DNA of 11,891 nucleotides from an uncultured Oscillospiraceae bacterium (GTDB lineage Bacteria; Bacillota; Clostridia; Oscillospirales; Ruminococcaceae), in assembly GCA_934232845.1 (NCBI GenBank), contig CAKQGD010000051.1, positions 1-11,891 of the forward strand. The letters run 5' to 3'. The notes under the pieces are model-generated. The model was not told the origin of the DNA and made no database searches. It saw only the letters and a list, made by a program, of their open reading frames with translations. Below are positions 1-5,982 of the stretch, piece after piece (the stretch's first letter is position 1; each line of letters opens with the position of its first letter). Position numbers and translations under genes: made by a program.

Positions 1-32
1 CGCATCTTTTAGACAAGCCGCGGGTGCAAAAG

Positions 33-62
33 GGAGAGCCACGCCAGTTGGCACGGCTCTCC
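33..62. repeat. Inverted repeat (hairpin) at left edge
   Basis: An 8-bp inverted repeat, GGAGAGCC (33-40) and GGCTCTCC (55-62), encloses a further GCC/GGC pair, with a tandem AC/AC mismatch between them. The result is a strong near-symmetric hairpin. No T-run follows on either strand, so it is not a typical intrinsic terminator. A second, weaker pairing (CACCG at 94-98 with CGGTG at 121-125) follows. The rest of positions 1-134 holds nothing I recognise as a gene. It is GC-richer than the flavodoxin fragment that follows. It may be a structured RNA, a small palindromic repeat element or the edge of a rearrangement; the sequence does not decide. Confidence 0.4.
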
Positions 63-134
63 GGGCAGCGTATTCGGTTTCACACATTCCCAGCACCGAC
101 GAATCGCGCTGCTCCTGTTCCGGTGTTAGGATAA

Positions 135-353
135 CCAGCCAAGAGAAACTCAGCTTTCTTTATCAATACCTTTTTGGAAAGCTGCGATTTTGCGGGCAAA
201 ACAATGATCCCCTTTGCTACCTCCGGCGGCAGCGCAATGGGGAAAGCCGCAGAAGTACTGAAATCTCTTTATCCGAGTGCAAATTGGAAGAACGGCAAAA
301 TGCTGAACCGTGTTTCTGATCATGAACTGGAAAATTGGGTAAAAGGACTTTAA
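135..353 (+). pseudogene. 5'-truncated flavodoxin (C-terminal remnant)
   Basis: The frame ending at the TAA of 351-353 encodes the C-terminal part of a clostridial flavodoxin. It has the segment TFLESCDFAGKTMIPFATSGG, in which the conserved F-A-T-S-G-G-S loop follows the last core beta strand, then GKAAEVLKSLYPSANW and a terminal VSDHELENWVKGL helix. Flavodoxins of this family bind FMN and carry electrons; the FMN phosphate loop and the mid-protein aromatic loop lie in the N-terminal two thirds, which are absent. An in-frame TAA at 132-134 precedes the homologous part, and none of the three forward frames of 1-134 shows flavodoxin sequence. The only in-frame ATG (204) would give a 49-residue peptide without an FMN site. 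The stop lies 16 bp before the acetyltransferase start, so this was probably the first gene of that operon. It reads as a truncated gene or rearrangement junction. Confidence 0.65.
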
Positions 354-369
354 GCCAAGGGACAAACTT

Positions 370-960
370 ATGACGGAAAAAGAAAAAATGCTCTGCGGCG
401 AATTCTATGATACAAATAATTCAAAACTTCGCCGTCAGAGCAGCAATGCAAAAGACCTTATGCGGGTTTATAACGATCTGCCCGCCGAAAATATGGAGCT
501 GCGAAATCAAATCCTTCATTTAATGTTTGGGTTTTGCGGTGAAAATGTCCGCGTCAATCAGCCGATTTGGGTGGATTACGGATGCAACATTTCCCTCGGC
601 GCAAACAGCCTTATCAATATGAACTGCACCCTTTTAGATACAGGCAGAATCACCATCGGCAGCAATACTTTGATCGGCCCCAACGTAAAAATATATACGG
701 CCGTTCACCCGATTCTGCCGAATGAGCGCTTTGACACAGACGAAACGGGCAAAACGGCGATCCGCACACAAACCGCCTCTGTCACAATCGGGAACAATGT
801 CTGGATTGGCGGCGGGGCGATCCTATTGCCCGGCGTAACGATCGGCGACAACACAGTGGTCGGTGCAGGCAGTGTTGTTTCAAAACCGATTCCCGCAAAT
901 GCCGTCGCCTGCGGAAATCCCTGCGTAATAAAGAAGATGCTGAACGAAGCCGCAAAATAA
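370..960 (+). CDS. Maltose/galactoside O-acetyltransferase family (left-handed beta helix)
   Basis: A 196-residue cytoplasmic enzyme predicted to transfer acetyl from acetyl-CoA to a sugar hydroxyl (Maa/LacA/NodL family). The N-terminal Mac domain starts MTEKEKMLCGEFYD and runs to about residue 57. It is followed by hexapeptide repeats ([LIV]-G-x-x-x-x) such as NISLGANSLI, ITIGSNTLI, VTIGNNVWIGGGA and VTIGDNTVVGAGS, which build a left-handed beta helix that trimerises. His113 in the TAVHPI loop matches the catalytic His of LacA. The C-terminal ending ANAVACGNPCVIKK is typical of the family. Length is normal. The start is supported by AAGGGA 7 nt upstream. It sits 16 bp after the flavodoxin remnant and 62 bp before the DUF4405-like gene, in the same direction, so it is probably co-transcribed. 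The acceptor sugar cannot be told from sequence. Confidence 0.9.
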   Translation: MTEKEKMLCGEFYDTNNSKLRRQSSNAKDLMRVYNDLPAENMELRNQILHLMFGFCGENVRVNQPIWVDYGCNISLGANSLINMNCTLLDTGRITIGSNTLIGPNVKIYTAVHPILPNERFDTDETGKTAIRTQTASVTIGNNVWIGGGAILLPGVTIGDNTVVGAGSVVSKPIPANAVACGNPCVIKKMLNEAAK

Positions 961-1022
961 AACCGGACAAAACGAATGAAATAAATCTCCATATAAAAAG
1001 AAGTCTTTCAGGCGGTGATGAA

Positions 1023-2306
1023 ATGAAACCGAAAACAATCTTGAAATTAGCCGCAGATATTTTCATGACGCTGGCGCTGTTTTTCTTAATGGGGTATCAT
1101 TTGTGGGGAGAAGCGCTCCACGAATGGGTGGGCGCCGGAATGTTCCTGCTTTTTATTGCTCATCACTTTTTAAATGGATATTGGCACAAAACCCTATTTC
1201 AGGGAAAGTACACTCCCCTGCGCGTTTTCACGCTCTGCATTGACCTTCTCGTACTTGCGTCTATGCTGGCTCAAATGTACAGCGGCATTGTAATGTCACG
1301 GTATGTGTTTGATTTTCTGCCGCCGATCGGCGGTATGTCGCTGGCTCGGCGGCTTCATATTCTCGGTGCATATTGGGGGTATATTCTTATGAGCCTGCAT
1401 GTAGGCCTGCATTGGAATATGGTTTTAGAAGCGGTGCGAAGGGCGGCAGGGATAACCAACAAATCAAAAATTCGCAGTGTCCTTGCTTTTATTGCCGGAT
1501 TGATGATCGCCGGATATGGTGTGCGGGCTTTTCTTCGCAGAGATTTTTTGACCTATCTGCTGCTTAAATCTGAGTTTGTGTTTTTAGATTACAGCGAATC
1601 GAAAATTATATTTATCATAGATTATCTCGCACTGATGGGGCTTTTTATCTTTCTTGCCCACTTCTGCGCAAAGAGGATGCGAAAACAAAAAAAAGAAATC
1701 GGAGGCGCCGCGATGAAAAAAGGTGTTTTCACCATTTTAGGCATTCTCATTTGCTTCGGGCTTGCCGCCTGTACAGGTCAGCAAGCTGTACCGCCTGTTT
1801 CAGAGCAAAGTTCTCGGTCGGAACAGCCGGGCATACAAAATAACGCCGAGGCTTCAGAAAGTCCATCAACGGATTCGCAGGAGCCGGCGTCACCATCAAG
1901 CAACACAGAAATGCAAAAACAGCCCGAAACAGAAAAACGAAAAGTGAAGCTGACAATAGACGGGCAGGAATTTGAGGCGGTCTTACATGATACCCCTGCC
2001 GCCGATGCGCTTTACGATATGCTGCCCCTTTCGCTCACCTTTGAGGATTTTAACGGCACGGAAAAAATCGCCTATTTGGATGACGAACTTCCCACAGAGG
2101 GAAAACCGGAGGAATTTGACCCCGATGTGGGCGATTTGTGCCTGTATGCACCGTGGGGCAACTTGTCAATCTTTTATAAGGATTTTCGAAATTCCAACGG
2201 GCTGATTTCTCTCGGGCATATTGATTCGGGTATAGAAGCAATCGCCGAAAGAAACGGCAGCTTTTCTGCTGTCCTTGAAAAGGCGGAAAATAAATATTTG
2301 CCCTGA
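1023..2306 (+). CDS. DUF4405-like membrane protein fused in frame to cyclophilin-like lipoprotein domain
   Basis: A 427-codon open frame containing two recognisable proteins. Residues 1-220 form six predicted membrane helices (about 6-28, 35-54, 68-92, 107-131, 150-171, 194-217) with membrane-embedded His residues (H46, H47, H110, H124, H128). This resembles the DUF4405/cytochrome-b-like family thought to pass electrons across the membrane. A basic cytosolic stretch (KRMRKQKKE) precedes residue 231, where a complete lipoprotein signal (MKKGVF...LAAC, Cys250) begins. A Ser/Pro/Glu/Gln-rich linker follows to about 305, then a cyclophilin-like fold domain (KVKLTIDGQEF, GDLCLYAPWGNLSIFY, LGHID) to the end. 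In relatives, to my knowledge, these are separate neighbouring genes, often with a flavodoxin, as here. No stop codon separates them. The start has a weak GGTGA site. A genuine seven-helix fusion, a lost stop codon or a sequencing indel are all possible; the intact frame itself is seen. Confidence 0.8.
   Translation: MKPKTILKLAADIFMTLALFFLMGYHLWGEALHEWVGAGMFLLFIAHHFLNGYWHKTLFQGKYTPLRVFTLCIDLLVLASMLAQMYSGIVMSRYVFDFLPPIGGMSLARRLHILGAYWGYILMSLHVGLHWNMVLEAVRRAAGITNKSKIRSVLAFIAGLMIAGYGVRAFLRRDFLTYLLLKSEFVFLDYSESKIIFIIDYLALMGLFIFLAHFCAKRMRKQKKEIGGAAMKKGVFTILGILICFGLAACTGQQAVPPVSEQSSRSEQPGIQNNAEASESPSTDSQEPASPSSNTEMQKQPETEKRKVKLTIDGQEFEAVLHDTPAADALYDMLPLSLTFEDFNGTEKIAYLDDELPTEGKPEEFDPDVGDLCLYAPWGNLSIFYKDFRNSNGLISLGHIDSGIEAIAERNGSFSAVLEKAENKYLP
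1713..2306 (+). CDS. Cyclophilin-like lipoprotein from internal start (alternative or second product)
   Basis: Inside the fused frame an ATG at 1713 has a near-ideal ribosome binding site (GGAGG at 1701-1705, 7 nt spacing). It opens a textbook lipoprotein: a basic n-region MKKG, hydrophobic core VFTILGILICFG, lipobox LAAC with Cys20, a polar Ser/Pro/Gln linker of about 55 residues, and a C-terminal cyclophilin-like domain of about 120 residues. Such domains lie outside the membrane in Gram-positives. The product would be 197 residues. The start context is better than that of the long frame at 1023, so the cell may make the lipoprotein independently even though no stop ends the upstream gene. 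Cyclophilin-like (PF18050-type) proteins often accompany DUF4405 membrane proteins and flavodoxins; their biochemical role is not established. Domain identity is moderately sure; which product is made is inference. Confidence 0.55.
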   Translation: MKKGVFTILGILICFGLAACTGQQAVPPVSEQSSRSEQPGIQNNAEASESPSTDSQEPASPSSNTEMQKQPETEKRKVKLTIDGQEFEAVLHDTPAADALYDMLPLSLTFEDFNGTEKIAYLDDELPTEGKPEEFDPDVGDLCLYAPWGNLSIFYKDFRNSNGLISLGHIDSGIEAIAERNGSFSAVLEKAENKYLP

Positions 2307-2349
2307 CCTTTGCTCTTTTCACAAAAACAGCAAGGAAGCGGCAGAGGAT

Positions 2350-2369
2350 ATCCCCGAAACGGAGGGGAT
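2350..2369. other. Hairpin between convergent genes
   Basis: ATCCCC (2350-2355) pairs with GGGGAT (2364-2369) around an 8-nt loop, and flanking GCAG/CTGC (2341-2344, 2375-2378) can extend it imperfectly. It lies in the 124-bp gap between the convergent cyclophilin-like and 127-residue genes. It may act as a weak bidirectional transcription end, but no T-run follows on either strand, so it is not called a terminator. Nothing else is seen in this gap. Confidence 0.3.
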
Positions 2370-2430
2370 GCTCCCTGCGGCAAACCCATGACAGACCCGG
2401 AGAGGCTCCTGGTTTGATACGCTGTCCTCT

Positions 2431-2814
2431 TTACCGCGTCCTTTTCAGTTTTTTTATAATCGTTTTTGTCTTTTCAAGGGGAAACGGGACATTTTGCTCG
2501 CTGTAAGCTTTCACTTTTGTCGCTTCGCCCTCGCGTTCTTCTTTCCCGAAAGGCACTAAAACCCTGTCTCCCACAGATATGCTTTCGTCTCCGGCGATGT
2601 AGTAATACGCTTTCTTGTTTCCCGAAAACACTACGCTTACATATGTATATTTTTCAAAGCCGCTGCCGCCGTCAAAAGCATACAGGGAATCCATCCCCAA
2701 AGTCCTTCGGATGTGATAAGACAGTTCCTCCGCACCGGGAAAACAATCGCAAGAACTCTTCCGCTTTGGCGCCGCGTACCGCGCCGCAGGCGCTTTGTCT
2801 GCGCTTTTTCTCAT
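2431..2814 (-). CDS. Small uncharacterised protein with beta-barrel-like C-terminal half
   Basis: A 127-residue soluble protein that I cannot assign to a named family. The C-terminal 80 residues are ordered: YTYVSVVFSG, KKAYYYIAGD, then D-E-S-I-S-V-G-D-R-V-L-V-P-F-G-K, a short acidic turn, EATKVKAYSEQ and PFPLEKTKTIIKKLKR. The GDxVLVPFGK segment looks like a small beta barrel, such as the N-terminal domain of PriA or KOW-type folds, but this is resemblance only. The first 40 residues are basic and low in order (KAPAARYAAPKRKSS), so the true start could be further in, for example the Met of GMDSLYAFDGG. The chosen start has AAGG about 8-10 nt upstream and a TAAA-rich leader. There is no signal peptide or membrane segment. 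It stands alone between convergent and co-directional neighbours. The gene is probably real; function is unknown. Confidence 0.6.
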   Translation of the reverse strand: MRKSADKAPAARYAAPKRKSSCDCFPGAEELSYHIRRTLGMDSLYAFDGGSGFEKYTYVSVVFSGNKKAYYYIAGDESISVGDRVLVPFGKEEREGEATKVKAYSEQNVPFPLEKTKTIIKKLKRTR

Positions 2815-2880
2815 AAAACCGGCCTTTATTCCTGTGGGCCTTTTCTAAAATATTCTCTTTTTCCTGTATTTAAAGAAGAA

Positions 2881-2910
2881 AAACCGGCGCGGGTGCGCCG
2901 GTTTTTCTTG
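2881..2910 (-). terminator. Intrinsic terminator after acidic lipoprotein gene
   Basis: A 10-bp perfect stem, AAACCGGCGC (2881-2890) with GCGCCGGTTT (2895-2904), has a 4-nt loop. On the minus strand it is followed by a U-rich stretch (TTTTTCTTCTTT). It lies 11-17 bp beyond the stop of the Asp-rich lipoprotein gene and should end the sigI-rsgI-lipoprotein transcripts. T-rich flanks on the other strand mean it could work in both directions. Confidence 0.85.
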
Positions 2911-2920
2911 GTGTTTTTTG

Positions 2921-3892
<972 letters not shown>

Positions 3893-3932
3893 CTTTTTTC
3901 TCCTTTAATCTTTTGTTTGGCGCTTTCATACT

Positions 3933-3968
3933 CAGAATACGGAGGCAATACCGCGAAACCGGGGTCGG
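3933..3968 (-). promoter_or_regulatory. Putative SigI-dependent promoter A, upstream of acidic lipoprotein
   Basis: On the minus strand, CCGACCCCGG (CCCCGG at 3964-3959) is followed after exactly 17 bp by CGTATTCTG (3941-3933). The motif recurs at 4044-4080 and 5746-5780 with identical spacing. A C-rich -35 and a CG-starting -10 are what is described for SigI promoters (ACCCC / CGAA type). Transcription would start near 3927 and reach the lipoprotein ATG at 3892 after about 35 nt. Confidence 0.65.
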
Positions 3969-4043
3969 ATCATTTTTTTTGCGGCGCTGAATCGTTTTTT
4001 GTTTTCTTTTGAGTCTGATTCGCCGTTTTGTGGCTTGTATATT

Positions 4044-4080
4044 CAGAGTACGAATTTAAAACTGCAAAACCGGGGCAGGA
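4044..4080 (-). promoter_or_regulatory. Putative SigI-dependent promoter B, tandem copy
   Basis: On the minus strand, CCTGCCCCGG (CCCCGG at 4075-4070), then exactly 17 bp, then CGTACTCTG (4052-4044). It lies between the rsgI stop and promoter A, 111 bp upstream of A, and points at the same lipoprotein gene. One base differs from the other copies in the downstream element (C for T) and two in the upstream flank. The rest of the 266-bp gap between rsgI and the lipoprotein gene holds no ORF with a ribosome binding site that I can support. Confidence 0.6.
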
Positions 4081-4158
4081 AGAATTATTTTTTTATCCGC
4101 CGCCATTTAATTCTGTCTCCGGTGCGCTGTTTTCCTCTGCGAAAACTGAGCTGTTCTC

Positions 4159-5004
4159 TTATTCGTCGTCATCGTTGGATTCCTCGTAAGAGCTCTCGTC
4201 GTCATCGGAATCTTCAGAGGCGCTCTCATCCTCGTCGTCGGAATCCTCGGAGATGCTCTCATCCTCGTCATCGGAATCATCCGAGACGCTTTCATCGTCC
4301 TCTCCGTCGCCGTCATCCGATTCATCGTCATCGCGATCCTCATGAGAATCTTCTCCCCACTCGTCTTCATCGTCCTCCACCTCCGGTGCGGCGGGGGTTA
4401 CGGGGATCACAATTTCCGTCTCCGGTCCGGCGGAAGAAGTTTCGGCGGTGACGGTGATCTCGCCTCCCAGATGAACCTCTAATTCAATCAGGATGCGTTC
4501 TTCCGTTTTTGCGCGCCACTTCTCATGCTCGGACTCCACCGTGAGCCGGATCTCTCCGGCTTCCTTCAGATAGCCCATCTCAACCGCCCGGTCGGCCAGT
4601 TCGTCGGAAATCCGGTCTACTTTTTTCCAATCAAAGTCGTATCCGTCAATCAAATGAACGCCGTCCTCGTTGAGCCCTTTCAGCTCCAATACATAATCCA
4701 TCCGGTTGACCGTCATCTGCACGTCGGGATTGATCTGCATCCGAACAGAGCCGTAAGGCGTCAGCAAATACCGCCATGCACCGGCCGCCGCAAAACAGAC
4801 GCACGCGGCGACCGCCGCCGCAGAGAGAAGAAGGCGGGAGATTTTGCTCTTTTGTCCGGTTTTTTCGGCCGGATCTTTCAGCTGCAAAACCGCGGATACC
4901 GTCTGCCCCACCTCGTAATTGAGATTCGCCACCTTAAGAAAACGGCCGCTGCTGTCGAGAACGACCGCATAACCGGGATGGCATTCCATTACCAGATAAC
5001 TCAC
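4159..5004 (-). CDS. rsgI: RsgI-type anti-sigma-I factor with acidic repeat tail
   Basis: A 281-residue single-pass membrane protein. Residues 1-45 (VMECHPGYAVVLDSSGRFLKV) are the cytoplasmic RsgI_N anti-sigma domain that binds SigI. A TM helix spans about 57-78, after a basic QKSKISR stop. Outside, residues 83-185 form the conserved RsgI domain (YGSVRMQINPDVQMTVN, LELKGLNEDGVHLIDGYD) with Asn92-Pro93 at the known RsgI autoproteolysis position. The remaining 70-75 residues are an acidic Asp/Glu/Ser repeat instead of the carbohydrate-binding or other sensor domain found in many clostridial RsgI proteins. The start is GTG at 5004, chosen because it overlaps the sigI stop (GTGA) and has AAAGGAGG 10 nt upstream; an in-frame ATG five codons later lacks a site. 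Translation is therefore coupled to sigI. RsgI is expected to hold SigI until regulated intramembrane proteolysis frees it. Confidence 0.9.
   Translation of the reverse strand: MSYLVMECHPGYAVVLDSSGRFLKVANLNYEVGQTVSAVLQLKDPAEKTGQKSKISRLLLSAAAVAACVCFAAAGAWRYLLTPYGSVRMQINPDVQMTVNRMDYVLELKGLNEDGVHLIDGYDFDWKKVDRISDELADRAVEMGYLKEAGEIRLTVESEHEKWRAKTEERILIELEVHLGGEITVTAETSSAGPETEIVIPVTPAAPEVEDDEDEWGEDSHEDRDDDESDDGDGEDDESVSDDSDDEDESISEDSDDEDESASEDSDDDESSYEESNDDDE
4205..4300 (-). repeat. 33-bp tandem repeat in rsgI tail
   Basis: About three imperfect copies of a 33-bp unit, each encoding an 11-residue block of the form D-S-D-D-E-D-E-S-x-S-E (x = V/I/A), end rsgI. The copies differ mainly at the x codon and at third positions. 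The composition is acidic, as in the lipoprotein tail, but the unit length and the Ser content differ, so the two tails arose separately or have diverged greatly. Confidence 0.75.
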
Positions 5005-5726
5005 AGCCGCGCCGCCTCCTTTCGCTTGATTCTCTTTAAATGGCCGCGGATGATTTCAAATCCATTCGTATAAGCCAGCAGGATGGCCACCATGTATTTT
5101 CTGTGCCGCTCCAATGTTTTGCGCTCCACCCCGGCGCCCTCCGTCAGACGGGCCAAAGGCAGCTTTTGTGTTCTGAGCAGTTCTTCCAAAATCTCGGGGC
5201 TGCTTCGCGCAAAATCCAGGGCCCTCATGCAGGCTGACAGGGTTCTTTCCTGTTTCGGACAGTTGTCCGCGACGACCGAAAGAGAAAGTCCGAATGCGCA
5301 AAGCTGCACCGCATATTCCTGAATTTCTTCTTTTGACGCTTCCCTCTCGTGGAGTTTCTCCAACTCGTTTTCTTTGTCCGCAATTTGATCGCCCAGCGAA
5401 CGGGAATCCTCCTCGGAGGAAGGAAGCTCCAGCGAAATCACCCCGTCATGCCGACGCTCTTTTCGATAATAGTCGATCAGGCGGCTGCGGATCGTCAGCG
5501 CAGCCAGATTGAGAAAAGCGCCTTTGTCCGGCCGGTAAGCCGTCAGCGCTTCGTAAAAAGCAAACATGGCGACGCCGAGTTCATCCTCTCCCTCTTGGGG
5601 AAACCGCTTGAGAAATTTCGCCGTTTCAGATCGGATAAAGGGCAGATACCGGGCGATAAAATCGTCCGCCGCCCGGGTACTGTTCTGTGCTTGGCGAATC
5701 TGTGCCAAGATGTTGTCTTCTTTCAT
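5001..5726 (-). CDS. sigI: RNA polymerase sigma factor SigI
   Basis: A 241-residue alternative sigma factor of the SigI branch of the sigma-70 family. Region 2 is visible at residues 22-92: FIARYLPFIRSETAKFL, then EDELGVAMFAFYEALTAYRPDKGAFLNLAALTIRSRLIDYYRKE, the stretch that binds core polymerase and melts the -10 element. The charged ELEKLHEREASKEE linker leads to the SigI C-terminal domain (CPKQERTLSACMRALDFARSS ... LTEGAGVERKTLERHRKYMVAILLAYTNGFEIIRGHL), with a helix-turn-helix-like segment that reads the -35. Length fits the family. The ATG has GAGGA 7 nt upstream. It overlaps rsgI by 4 bp, the standard arrangement. Upstream lie an extended -10 SigA promoter and a SigI-type motif, so basal expression plus self-activation is likely. 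The signal it answers to is not visible here. Confidence 0.93.
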   Translation of the reverse strand: MKEDNILAQIRQAQNSTRAADDFIARYLPFIRSETAKFLKRFPQEGEDELGVAMFAFYEALTAYRPDKGAFLNLAALTIRSRLIDYYRKERRHDGVISLELPSSEEDSRSLGDQIADKENELEKLHEREASKEEIQEYAVQLCAFGLSLSVVADNCPKQERTLSACMRALDFARSSPEILEELLRTQKLPLARLTEGAGVERKTLERHRKYMVAILLAYTNGFEIIRGHLKRIKRKEAARL

Positions 5727-5745
5727 TCCATAATCCTCGCATAAG

Positions 5746-5780
5746 CAGAATACGAAACCGGGAAAATAAAACCGGGGTCG
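5746..5780 (-). promoter_or_regulatory. Putative SigI-dependent promoter C, upstream of sigI
   Basis: On the minus strand, CCGACCCCGGTTTT (CCCCGG at 5777-5772), 17 bp, then CGTATTCTG (5754-5746). It shares both elements and spacing with the two copies near 3933-4080. It would autoregulate sigI-rsgI. The predicted start lies only about 5 nt before the sigI ribosome binding site, giving a very short leader. This is the main caution against the promoter reading. Confidence 0.6.
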
Positions 5781-5818
5781 GTTTTTCGTTTCGTCTGCGT
5801 AATCCCGAATTTACGGCC

Positions 5819-5827
5819 ATTATACCA
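5819..5827 (-). promoter_or_regulatory. Extended -10 SigA promoter for sigI
   Basis: The minus strand reads TGG-TATAAT, a perfect -10 hexamer (5824-5819) with the extended TGn motif (5827-5825). No good -35 is present (nearest TTCGAA, 16 bp upstream), as is usual for extended -10 promoters. It lies about 95 bp upstream of the sigI ATG and would supply basal sigI-rsgI transcription. Confidence 0.55.
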
Positions 5828-5982
5828 TAAGAATATGTCTTTCGAATGTTTCGGCACGAAAACGGAGTAAAATTCTTCAAACTCCTTCGGCAGATTCTCT
5901 TTGCGGCGGGGGCTTCTTTTTTCGGGAATAGCCGCTCTCTTTTGTGAAAAGCTATTCTTATCTATTGTGCGGGAGGCTTTTT

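Noticed and set aside
1..131. Minus-strand open frame (LTPEQEQRDSSVLGMCETEY...) at the left edge
   Set aside because: Open over 43 codons but without recognised family or good start; too short to support as a gene in a GC-rich stretch.
4987..4989. ATG at residue 6 of rsgI as start
   Set aside because: It is about 25 nt from the AAAGGAGG site; the GTG at 5004 has proper spacing and the usual 4-bp overlap with sigI.
5884..5982. SigA promoter for the FAD-Rieske gene
   Set aside because: TTGTGA and TATTGT-like boxes can be found near 5942-5970 but spacing is only 15 bp; too weak to annotate.
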